Assembly: GCA_963756525.1 (NCBI GenBank)
Contig: CAVWNR010000003.1
Span: 1-64,000, forward strand
Reading direction: 5' to 3'
Length of the DNA stretch: 64,000 nt
Source of the DNA: CAVWNR01 sp963756525
Lineage (GTDB): Bacteria > Actinomycetota > Actinomycetes > Mycobacteriales > Jatrophihabitantaceae
The notes under the pieces: model-generated
Databases searched by the model: none
Told to the model about the DNA's origin: nothing
What the model saw: the letters and a program-made list of their open reading frames with translations, nothing else
Shown here: in pieces, positions 53,866 to 60,950 of the stretch
How positions within the stretch are numbered: position 1 is the stretch's first letter
Layout of the letters: every line of letters begins with the position of its first letter
Translations under genes and position numbers: made by a program

Positions 53866-56727
53866 CTACCCACCGTGCCGTCGCCGCGTCACCTCCGTCG
53901 CCAACTGGGCGCGCGAGGCGATGTCGAGCTTGGCGAAGGCGTGCCCGAGATGGGTCTGCACAGTTCGCCGCGAGATGAAAAGCCGCGCGCCGATCTCCGG
54001 ATTGGACAGGCCTTCGGCGACGAGGGCAGCGACGGCGCGCTCGGTGTCGGTGAGGCTTCGCCAACCGGATGACGGCCTGCGACGCGGTCCGCGGCGACCG
54101 CGGGGCATGCCCGCACTTCGCGCCACAGCCTCCACCCGGGCGATGTCGCGCGCAGCGTCGAGGCGGCCGTAGATGTCAAGCGCGCGCTCGAGCAGCGGAC
54201 GGGCACGGTCAACCGCGGCTCGGCGGGCGAACGCGGCACCCGCATCCTCGTAGGCGAGAGCCTGCTCCAGCATCCGCGGTCCGTCGGCGCACAGGGCCGC
54301 CGCCGAGCCAAGAGTCTCCGGGTCGTCGTCGACCAGGCCCCGGCAGCGCAGCGCCGCGGCCTGCCACGAGCAGACCTGGGCGCGCTCTGCGATTGCCGCG
54401 ACGGCCGCGGTCACCACCTCGGCCCGGGCACGGTCGCCGCTGACCAATGCGAGGCGTACGAGATCGGCCCCGAGCATGGGATGCTCGAGGGCGAGGCCCA
54501 GCGGGCTGGACGTGTCCCAGATGCTGACGAGGGCGGCGTACGCGTCGGCGGCGCTGCCGTCCGCCTCGAGAAGGAGCGCGTGGGCCCACCGCGCCCATTG
54601 CGCGCCGTATCGGGCCCCGGTCTGGTCGAGGTGGCGGAGCGCGATTCGGGTTGCTTCCCGCGCGCGTAGCAGGTCGTTTCGATGCACGCTGATCAGCGCC
54701 ACCACGGAGTTGGCGTGCACGCTGCTGTACGCCTCACCGGTCTCCTCGGCAAGGACGAGGCTTGCCTCGGCCTCGGCGATCGCATCGTCCCAGTCACCGG
54801 CCAGGAGATGCGCGACGGCGAGGTAGGTGTGACAGGTCGCGAGTGGCCAGCGGACGCCGAGTTCGTCACTGACGCGCATGCCCGTGCCGAATGCCGACGT
54901 CGCGTCCGCGAGCCGGTCGAGTTGCAGGAGAATGTGGCCTCGGACGACGTGGACCGGGTAGCGGTGTCCGACGCGGTTCGGGCTCTGGTCGGCCAGCTCT
55001 ACCGCCTCATCCACGATCTCCAGTGCCCGCTGGGGATCACCCCGAAACTGCGCGACCGTGGCGAGCGTGGACCGGGCGATACTGGCGGTCTGGTGGTCGC
55101 CCGCTGCCGCCGCGGCCGTGCGGGCCGCCTCCGATGCGGCGGCCGCGCCGGAGAGGTCGCCGAGCGAGAACCGGGCGAAGCCAGCCCATGCCCGGGCGGC
55201 GGCGTACTCGGTTTCGGACGGAATCGATGCCCCGATCCGTTCCAGCTCTCGCAGGGCGTCGCGCACGCGTCCCTGCGCGAGTAGGGCATGCCCCAGGCAG
55301 ATCCGGACCTGCCCGTCCACCGCGGGATCGTGCTGGCGATCTAGCAAGCTGCGGCAGACGACCAGAGCGTCCGGAATACGGCCGGCCCACATCAGGTCGT
55401 TGGCCCGCTCCGCGAGCAGCGTGTCGCGGCCAGGGTCCGCAGGACTCATCAACTCCACCGCGCGCCCGATGAGGTCCGCGGCGATGTGCGGTGATCTGGC
55501 AGCGGCCTCGCGGGCGGCCCGGGTCAGCCAGTCGATTGCCTCGGCGTCGCCGGTCGCTGCTCCGCGGGCCAGGTGCTCGGCGACCTGCAGCGGTGCGGCA
55601 CCCGCACGGGCCAACCGCTGCCCGGCCTCGCGGTGCAGCCCGCGGCGCACGCTCACCGGAAGCTCGTCGTAGAAGGCATCCCGGATCAGATCGTGCCGGA
55701 AACGCAGTCGATCCCCGTCCTCCTCCACCACACGCGCGGCGAGCGCCTGGATCAACGCTGCGGACAGCTGCAGCGCTGACCGGTCGGTGATCGTGGCCAG
55801 ATCGGCGAGGGAGAAACGCGTCCCCAAGATGGAAGCGGCGCGCAGCACCGCCAGCGTGTCGTCGGACAGGTAGCTCACGCGGTGCAGGATCGTAAGCCGC
55901 AGTGTCGGCGGCAGCGTCGCCGTTGCCGAGTCGGCATGCGCACCAGCCGTGCGGATGGCCCCGTCACGAGCCAGAGCATCGAGCAGTTCGGTGATGAACA
56001 GCGGATTGCCCGACGCGCCGGCGACCTGGGCAAGCAGGCCCGCTCCCGGCTCGGCGGCGAGGATCTCGGAGACCAGGTCACGCACGGCGCTGTTGTCGAG
56101 GGGTCCGACGGTGAGCTGGCGTGCACCGGCCGCCGACAGGCCGCTCGTGAGTCGGGCCAAGTCCTCGCTACGCGGAAGCGGGCGATAGCAGCCCAGCAGG
56201 GCGACCGGAAGATCGCTCGTGCGGCGCGCTATCGCGCCGAGCGTCAGCAGGCTGGACGGGTCGGCCCACTGGAGGTCGTCGACGCCCATCACGAACGGCC
56301 CGCTGAGCGCAAGTTGCTCGACCAGGTCGGTGAAAGCATCCACCACCCGGTACTGCAACCCGGCATCGCTAGTGACCGTGACCGGCCCCAGGTCGGCATC
56401 GCCCGGAGGCGACAACAATGCTGCTATCGCCATGCGTTGCGGGTCGGCCGATGCCACGTTCGGCCTGCTGCAACCAAGAACGTCGGCGATCAGGCCGAAC
56501 GGGCGGGTCCGCTCCAGCTCTGCCGCGCGGCCGGAGACGACCGGGATGGCCCGGGCCTGCGCGTCGGCCAAGGCGTCGTCGAGCAAGCGGGTCTTGCCGA
56601 TGCCGGCCTCGCCTTCGATCAGCACGATCGCCGACCGTCCGGAACAGACCCGATCCAGCGCCGCACGCAAGGCCGCGGCTTCTGGCCCGCGTCCCACCAG
56701 CCGCGGAAGCCGGGTACGCGCTCCCAT
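53866..56727 (-). CDS. Large ATP-binding LuxR-family (LAL) transcriptional regulator
   Basis: 953 residues. The N-terminal STAND-type ATPase has LVGRGPEAAALRAALDRV, Walker A IEGEAGIGKTRLLDDAL (about 38), Walker B FVMGVDDLQWADPSSLLTL (about 145) and NPLFITELLDALAR. A long TPR-like helical middle follows. The C-terminal LuxR HTH is SLTDTERAVAALVAEGLSN, PEIGARLFISRRTVQTHLG, HAFAKLDIASRAQLATEV (about 885-945). It senses an unknown ligand and activates genes on ATP-driven oligomerisation. Copy B of the CCAGCTGG motif is 31 bp upstream of its start and copies A, C and D lie near adjoining genes, so it is the best candidate for their binding protein. Confidence 0.9.
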   Translation of the reverse strand: MGARTRLPRLVGRGPEAAALRAALDRVCSGRSAIVLIEGEAGIGKTRLLDDALADAQARAIPVVSGRAAELERTRPFGLIADVLGCSRPNVASADPQRMAIAALLSPPGDADLGPVTVTSDAGLQYRVVDAFTDLVEQLALSGPFVMGVDDLQWADPSSLLTLGAIARRTSDLPVALLGCYRPLPRSEDLARLTSGLSAAGARQLTVGPLDNSAVRDLVSEILAAEPGAGLLAQVAGASGNPLFITELLDALARDGAIRTAGAHADSATATLPPTLRLTILHRVSYLSDDTLAVLRAASILGTRFSLADLATITDRSALQLSAALIQALAARVVEEDGDRLRFRHDLIRDAFYDELPVSVRRGLHREAGQRLARAGAAPLQVAEHLARGAATGDAEAIDWLTRAAREAAARSPHIAADLIGRAVELMSPADPGRDTLLAERANDLMWAGRIPDALVVCRSLLDRQHDPAVDGQVRICLGHALLAQGRVRDALRELERIGASIPSETEYAAARAWAGFARFSLGDLSGAAAASEAARTAAAAAGDHQTASIARSTLATVAQFRGDPQRALEIVDEAVELADQSPNRVGHRYPVHVVRGHILLQLDRLADATSAFGTGMRVSDELGVRWPLATCHTYLAVAHLLAGDWDDAIAEAEASLVLAEETGEAYSSVHANSVVALISVHRNDLLRAREATRIALRHLDQTGARYGAQWARWAHALLLEADGSAADAYAALVSIWDTSSPLGLALEHPMLGADLVRLALVSGDRARAEVVTAAVAAIAERAQVCSWQAAALRCRGLVDDDPETLGSAAALCADGPRMLEQALAYEDAGAAFARRAAVDRARPLLERALDIYGRLDAARDIARVEAVARSAGMPRGRRGPRRRPSSGWRSLTDTERAVAALVAEGLSNPEIGARLFISRRTVQTHLGHAFAKLDIASRAQLATEVTRRRHGG

Positions 56728-56757
56728 TGGCCCGATGCTAGGACCCCGACGAGATCA

Positions 56758-56777
56758 GCCAGCTGGACGATGTCTGC
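56758..56777 (+). promoter_or_regulatory. CCAGCTGG motif copy B (regulator promoter)
   Basis: GCCAGCTGGACGATGTCTGC, 19 of 20 identical to copy A, lies 31 bp upstream of the regulator start (opposite orientation to the gene). Suggests autoregulation. Confidence 0.55.
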
Positions 56778-56996
56778 CAAGTTGCGCCCGCCGGAGGCTG
56801 GGCAGCGTCCGGCCGTTGCGGCCGTTCAACCGGGCGTTGCTCGCCCCGTTCACCGGGCACGCGGGCCCGGACTGCAGGCACCTCGCCGTGTTGCTCGTCC
56901 GGGGCGCGGCCGGGGCGTTCGTCGCCATTCGCCGGTTCCGTTGGGATCCGCGCCCGAAGTGAACCGGCACCGGCCGGCGACCGCTTGAAGGCATCC

Positions 56997-57016
56997 GCCA
57001 GCTGGCCGATGTCTGC
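56997..57016 (+). promoter_or_regulatory. CCAGCTGG motif copy A (small-ORF promoter)
   Basis: GCCAGCTGGCCGATGTCTGC ends 29 bp before the ATG at 57046. The central CCAGCTGG is an 8-bp palindrome; the GATGTCTG part is directional. Confidence 0.55.
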
Positions 57017-57045
57017 ACCGCGCCGCATCGCGCACGCTGGGTGTT

Positions 57046-57234
57046 ATGGAGATCCGCATCGTGCTGGACGGGGTGGAGCCGCCGGGCGGCACCCTGTGGG
57101 TCGTATCCGCGTCCGAACCGGTTCCTGACCGCGAGCATGCCGGCGCGGTCCCATTCGTCGGATGGTTGGGCTTGCTGCGGGCGTTATCGGAGGTGACCGG
57201 GACGGCCGGACGGTCCCCGCACGGCAGTTCGTGA
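57046..57234 (+). CDS. Small protein of unknown function
   Basis: 62 residues: MEIRIVLDGVEPPGGTLWV, REHAGAVPFVGWLGLLRAL. The sequence is protein-like, with an amphipathic C-terminal helix and no membrane segment. It starts just behind motif copy A and sits between the LAL regulator (divergent) and whiB7, so it is probably part of the same response. No family recognised. Confidence 0.55.
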   Translation: MEIRIVLDGVEPPGGTLWVVSASEPVPDREHAGAVPFVGWLGLLRALSEVTGTAGRSPHGSS

Positions 57235-57390
57235 CCGTGCCAGCCCGCCGGCCTCCGTCGCTCCAGCTGTGTGCTCACGCCGGAGGCCGGCTCATGACCG
57301 GATCGAGATCCGGCGGGGTAACCGCGGTCCGCTTATCGCGCTTATCGGCGTCGCACCGATGAGCCGCGCGACGATCCCGAGTCGATATAG

Positions 57391-57410
57391 GCCAGCTAGC
57401 GGATGTCTCG
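57391..57410 (+). promoter_or_regulatory. CCAGCTGG motif copy D (whiB7 promoter)
   Basis: GCCAGCTAGCGGATGTCTCG, about 16 of 20 identical to copy A, ends 56 bp before the whiB7-like start. Most diverged of the four. Confidence 0.45.
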
Positions 57411-57466
57411 CTGCAGCGTCTCACCGCAGGCTGAATGCCTACATAACCAAGCGCACGAGGTTTGCC

Positions 57467-57871
57467 ATGAACAGCTTCACTACCCTCATCAGGCTCGCCG
57501 ATGCGCGCCCGGCCAATACACCGGACGGAATCGCGCGATTGATCGGCCGGTGCGCGCCGGCGGACTTGCCCTGCCAGGTGCACGACGCCGAACTGTGGTT
57601 TGCCGACGATCCGGCCGATCTCGAACGAGCGAAGGCCCTCTGTGCTGACTGCCCCGTACGTGCCGGCTGCCTGGCCGGTGCACTGGATCGACGCGAGTTC
57701 ACCGGTGTCTGGGGCGGTCAGATCTTCGACAACGGCCGGATCGTGACCCACAAACGGCCCCGCGGCCGACCGCGAAAAGGCAGCATCGCCCCCCGCCGCT
57801 ACCGGCCCGTACCCGCGGTATCCGCCGACCGGCCAGCGGCGCACCACGTCCCGTTCAGGAGCACACCGTGA
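57467..57871 (+). CDS. whiB7: WhiB7-like iron-sulphur transcription factor
   Basis: 134 residues. Four cluster-binding Cys at 36, 59, 62 and 68 with C-x22-C-x2-C-x5-C spacing, core AELWFADDPADLERAKALC. Then GVWGGQIFDNGRIVTHKRP and an AT-hook RGRPRK, the layout of WhiB7, the activator of intrinsic antibiotic resistance in actinobacteria. ATG 57467 follows GAGG at the right distance. WhiB7 normally binds sigma A and AT-rich promoters. The C-terminal extension past the AT-hook (about 27 residues) is longer than usual. Other WhiB classes lack the AT-hook, so the subtype is fairly sure. Confidence 0.8.
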   Translation: MNSFTTLIRLADARPANTPDGIARLIGRCAPADLPCQVHDAELWFADDPADLERAKALCADCPVRAGCLAGALDRREFTGVWGGQIFDNGRIVTHKRPRGRPRKGSIAPRRYRPVPAVSADRPAAHHVPFRSTP

Positions 57872-57975
57872 CCAGCACCTATGCCTCCACCAACGTCATC
57901 GACGATCGCGTACGCCTCGCCGCGCTCGCCGAGCAGCAAACGACAGGCCGGAAGCGCTACGACAAAGCGGCGTGA
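57868..57975 (+). CDS. Tiny ORF coupled to whiB7
   Basis: 35 codons from GTG 57868, overlapping the whiB7 stop (GTGA) and preceded by AGGAGC. Product MTSTYASTNVIDDRVRLAA, AEQQTTGRKRYDKAA. The strong ribosome site and overlap argue it is translated. Function unknown. Confidence 0.45.
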   Translation: MTSTYASTNVIDDRVRLAALAEQQTTGRKRYDKAA

Positions 57976-58013
57976 CCCACTTACCCACCGAGATCGTCGA
58001 AAAGGGGAATTCC

Positions 58014-58214
58014 ATGCATCCGCTCCACTCACACCTGTCCGAAGAGCTCGCCCGCGCGCGGCAAGCCGACATCCGCGCCGCCCGGCTCGCGACGTGCCGT
58101 CCCGGCCCGCGACCGGAGAAGCCCCGCGCCGTGCGCGTACGGGTCGGCTGGCTACTCGTCGGCGTTGGGCTGCGCGTCGCCATGGCCCGGCGCCAGACCG
58201 AACCGGCGCACTGA
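58014..58214 (+). CDS. Small basic membrane-associated protein
   Basis: 66 residues from ATG 58014, preceded by AAAAGGGGAATTCC. LHSHLSEELARARQADIRA, then a basic helix RVRVGWLLVGVGLRVAMAR. Similar short proteins of unknown function are frequent in actinobacteria. A GTG at 57972 overlapping the previous stop would add 14 residues. Confidence 0.55.
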   Translation: MHPLHSHLSEELARARQADIRAARLATCRPGPRPEKPRAVRVRVGWLLVGVGLRVAMARRQTEPAH

Positions 58215-58304
58215 CCGGCCGCCGCGCGCCGGATGGCAGCGATGAGTTTCGGCGCGGTGAGTGGTCTGAAGGGCATAACCGTCCTCAGAGCAGGAGGCTT
58301 CAAA

Positions 58305-58697
58305 ATGACCGCCACCAACTCACGCATCAGCAAGGTCGCCAACGTCGTGATTCCGGTCGCGGACGTCGACAGAGCGATCGACTTCTACACCGGCCCGCTC
58401 GGCTTGGACAAGCGCACCGACCTTCCGTTTGGCGGCCAGTACCGCTGGGTCGAGGTCGCGCCCGCCGGCGCGGACACCGTGATCGCGATCGCGCCACCTG
58501 GGCCGGGCGGCGAAAGCGGCGGCCGGCAGACCGGCATCAGCCTGCAGACCGCGGACATCGACGCGCTGCACGCCGAACTGAAGGCAGCCGGCGTCGACGT
58601 CGACGCTGAGGTGAGCCGGATGGGCGATCCGATCCCGCCGATGCTTTGGCTGCGCGACCCCGAGGGGAACGTGCTGCTGATCGTCGAGGTCCGCTGA
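58305..58697 (+). CDS. VOC-family (glyoxalase-fold) protein
   Basis: 130 residues with perfect ribosome site AGGAGG. KVANVVIPVADVDRAIDFY, YTGPLGLDKRTDLPFGG, GISLQTADIDALHAELKAA and WLRDPEGNVLLIVEVR form the two beta-alpha-beta-beta-beta modules. Such proteins include antibiotic-binding, glyoxalase and dioxygenase types. Only a general assignment is possible. It follows the whiB7 cluster in the same direction. Confidence 0.85.
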   Translation: MTATNSRISKVANVVIPVADVDRAIDFYTGPLGLDKRTDLPFGGQYRWVEVAPAGADTVIAIAPPGPGGESGGRQTGISLQTADIDALHAELKAAGVDVDAEVSRMGDPIPPMLWLRDPEGNVLLIVEVR

Positions 58698-58778
58698 ACG
58701 TCCGCCGACTCCCGCGGCCAGGGCGCGAATACCACAGGGGCTCAACGACGGTCCGACGTGCCTCCCGCGCTCGGCTTA

Positions 58779-59072
58779 TCAGCTTGCGCGCTGGACGATC
58801 GCCTGCATCGCCTCGCGGTCGAACGCGCGCAGGGTGGTCGTCCGGACGTTACCCAACTCGGCCACCCGCAGCAGTGCCGCGGTTGCCGTCTCGTCGTCGG
58901 GGAATTCGGCGATCGTCAGCAGGTCGTACTGGCCGAGCGTCCAGTAGATGTCGACCATCGAGCCGCCGAACGACTCGAACAACTGTGCCGCGGCGTCCGC
59001 TCGCGCAGCGGTGTCGTGGAACGCGCGGGCTCCCTGATCGGTCCAATTGATCAACGAGATGTACCGGGCCAT
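58779..59072 (-). CDS. GYD-domain protein
   Basis: 97 residues: MARYISLINWTDQGARAFH, VDIYWTLGQYDLLTIAEFP, GNVRTTTLRAFDREAM. This is the GYD family (ferredoxin-like fold, dimeric). Biochemical function is not established. Convergent with the first VOC gene and divergent from the second. Confidence 0.85.
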   Translation of the reverse strand: MARYISLINWTDQGARAFHDTAARADAAAQLFESFGGSMVDIYWTLGQYDLLTIAEFPDDETATAALLRVAELGNVRTTTLRAFDREAMQAIVQRAS

Positions 59073-59169
59073 GACAACCCCCAGGCTTCACCGGTGTGAA
59101 CTTGCCCATGCAAGCACGATTAGCGAAGCGCCACAACGCGGTGTCACAGCTCTGTCGTAGGGTCGCGGC

Positions 59170-59541
59170 ATGGACTGGAGAATCGAACTGATCTTCGTGC
59201 CGGTCACCGACGTCGACCGGGCCAAGGACTTCTACGTCGACAAGGTCGGCTTGCACGCCGATCACGACCAGCGGGTCAGCGACCAGATCCGGTTCGTGCA
59301 GCTGACGCCTCCTGGCTCCGCCTGCTCGATCGCCCTCGGCCAGGGCCTGACTGACATGCCGCCCGGTTCGCAACGCGGTATCCAAGTCGTCGTCGACGAC
59401 GCGGCCGCCGCCCGCGAGCAGCTGCTCGGCCGCGGCGTGGCGGCCAGCGAGGTCGATGTGCAGCCGTGGGGTTCGTTTGTCAGCTTCACCGACCCGGACG
59501 GCAACCGCTGGACCCTGCAACAGCTGGTGCGGCGCGGCTGA
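59170..59541 (+). CDS. VOC-family (glyoxalase-fold) protein
   Basis: 123 residues: IELIFVPVTDVDRAKDFYV, KVGLHADHDQRVSDQIRFV, GIQVVVDDAAAAREQLLGR and SFTDPDGNRWTLQQLV. TAGGGT ends 6 bp before ATG 59170 and no ribosome site is seen, so it is possibly leaderless. A paralogue-type neighbour of the VOC protein at 58305. Substrate unknown. Confidence 0.85.
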   Translation: MDWRIELIFVPVTDVDRAKDFYVDKVGLHADHDQRVSDQIRFVQLTPPGSACSIALGQGLTDMPPGSQRGIQVVVDDAAAAREQLLGRGVAASEVDVQPWGSFVSFTDPDGNRWTLQQLVRRG

Positions 59542-59580
59542 CGTTGACTGCGCGCCCGGACGGCCGTTGACGAAACGGGC

Positions 59581-59607
59581 TATACCGCGTATACATACTC
59601 GGTATAC
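59581..59607. promoter_or_regulatory. Operator-like repeats before padR
   Basis: TATACCGCG-TATAC-ATACTCGGTATAC contains repeated GTATAC half-sites in an A/T-rich island just before the padR gene. PadR repressors bind ATAC/GTAT palindromes, so autoregulation of the padR-ABC operon is likely. Confidence 0.55.
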
Positions 59608-59625
59608 CGAGATCGGGGTGCGCCG

Positions 59626-60231
59626 ATGAGTGTCCGGCACGCGTTGCTCGCGCTGTTGAGTGAAGGACCGAAGTACGGGCTGCAGCTGCGGCAAGAGTTC
59701 GAAGAGCGCACCGGGGAGGTGTGGCCGCTGAACGTCGGGCAGGTCTACACCACGCTGCAGCGCCTCGAGCGGGATGGGCTGGTCGAGTCCGACGGCGACG
59801 ATGGGGCCGGTCCGCAGAAGTCGTTCCGGATCACCCACGCCGGGACGGGTGAACTGGGCGCCTGGCTGCGCACCCCGCCGGATCTGAGCTCTCCCCCGCG
59901 GAACGAGTTGGTGATCAAGGTGTTGGTTGCGACGCGGGTGCCCGGCGTCGACGTGCACGTCGTGATCCAGGCGCACCGCCGGCGGGTGGTCGAGCTGATG
60001 CAGGAGTGGACCAGGGTCAAGCGCGATGCGCGCGCCGAGGACGTCAGCCTGGCGCTGGTGGTCGACGCGGAGCTGTTCCGGCTGGATTCGGTCATCCGCT
60101 GGCTGGACGCGGCGGAGAGCAGGTTGCGTCGCTCGCCGGTCGAGCCGCGAGCGGCGACGGATCGGACGGCGGTGCGCAGCACGGGTGAACCGCTGACCGC
60201 GCCGGAGCTTCGGACGGGGACGCGGCAATGA
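59626..60231 (+). CDS. PadR-family transcriptional repressor
   Basis: 201 residues. Winged helix at the N-terminus: VRHALLALLSEGPKYGLQL, RQEFEERTGEVWPLNVGQV, YTTLQRLERDGLVESDGDD. The C-terminal helical dimer domain has IKVLVATRVPGVDVHVVIQ. ATG 59626 has GGGG at 7 bp. First gene of a three-gene operon with an ABC exporter-like system, a common PadR arrangement for detoxification or lipoprotein transport. Its stop overlaps the ATPase start. Confidence 0.9.
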   Translation: MSVRHALLALLSEGPKYGLQLRQEFEERTGEVWPLNVGQVYTTLQRLERDGLVESDGDDGAGPQKSFRITHAGTGELGAWLRTPPDLSSPPRNELVIKVLVATRVPGVDVHVVIQAHRRRVVELMQEWTRVKRDARAEDVSLALVVDAELFRLDSVIRWLDAAESRLRRSPVEPRAATDRTAVRSTGEPLTAPELRTGTRQ

Positions 60232-60950
60232 GCGCGCTGCAGCTGAGCCGGGTCAGCAAGGTCTACGGCAGCGGCGCGAGCGAGGTGCACGCGCTGCGCG
60301 GCGTCGACCTGCGCGTCGAGCCGGGTGAGCTGGTCGCGGTGATGGGGCCGAGCGGCTCGGGCAAGAGCACCCTGCTGACCATCGCCGGCAGCCTGGAGGA
60401 GCCGACCGGCGGGGAAGTCACCGTCGGCGGCATGGCGCTGTCGCGGCTGTCGCGCAACGAGCGGGCCGCGCTGCGCCGCCGCGCGATCGGTTATGTCTTC
60501 CAGGACTTCAATCTGCTGGCCGGGCTGACCGCCGCGGAGAACGTCTCGCTGCCCTTGGATCTGGACGGCACCCCGGCGCGGGCGGCGCGCAGGGCGGGGT
60601 TGGCCGCGCTGGAGCGGCTCGGCCTGGTCGAGAACGCGGACCGGTTCCCGGACGAGCTGTCCGGCGGCGAGCGGCAGCGGGTGGCGATCGCCCGGGCGGT
60701 GGTCGGCGAGCGGCACCTGCTCCTGGCCGACGAGCCGTCCGGGGCGCTGGACTCGGTCAATGGCGAGGCAGTGATGCGCCTGGTCCGCGCCACCTGCGAG
60801 CGCGGCGTCGCCGGGGTGGTCGTCACCCATGACGCGCAGCTGGCGTCGTGGGCTGACCGGGTCGTGTTCCTCCGTGACGGGCGGGTCGCGGACCAGACCG
60901 CACGTCCCGACGGCCCGGAATCGCTGCTGGAAGCCGACCCGGCCCGATGA
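60228..60950 (+). CDS. ABC transporter ATPase (LolD/MacB-type)
   Basis: 240 residues. Walker A VMGPSGSGKSTLLTIAGS, Q-loop YVFQDFNLLAGLTAAENVS, signature DELSGGERQRVAIARAVVG, Walker B HLLLADEPSGALDSVNGE, switch His VVVTHDAQLASWADRV. ATG overlaps the padR stop and its own stop overlaps the permease start (both ATGA), so the three are translated together. Confidence 0.93.
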   Translation: MSALQLSRVSKVYGSGASEVHALRGVDLRVEPGELVAVMGPSGSGKSTLLTIAGSLEEPTGGEVTVGGMALSRLSRNERAALRRRAIGYVFQDFNLLAGLTAAENVSLPLDLDGTPARAARRAGLAALERLGLVENADRFPDELSGGERQRVAIARAVVGERHLLLADEPSGALDSVNGEAVMRLVRATCERGVAGVVVTHDAQLASWADRVVFLRDGRVADQTARPDGPESLLEADPAR

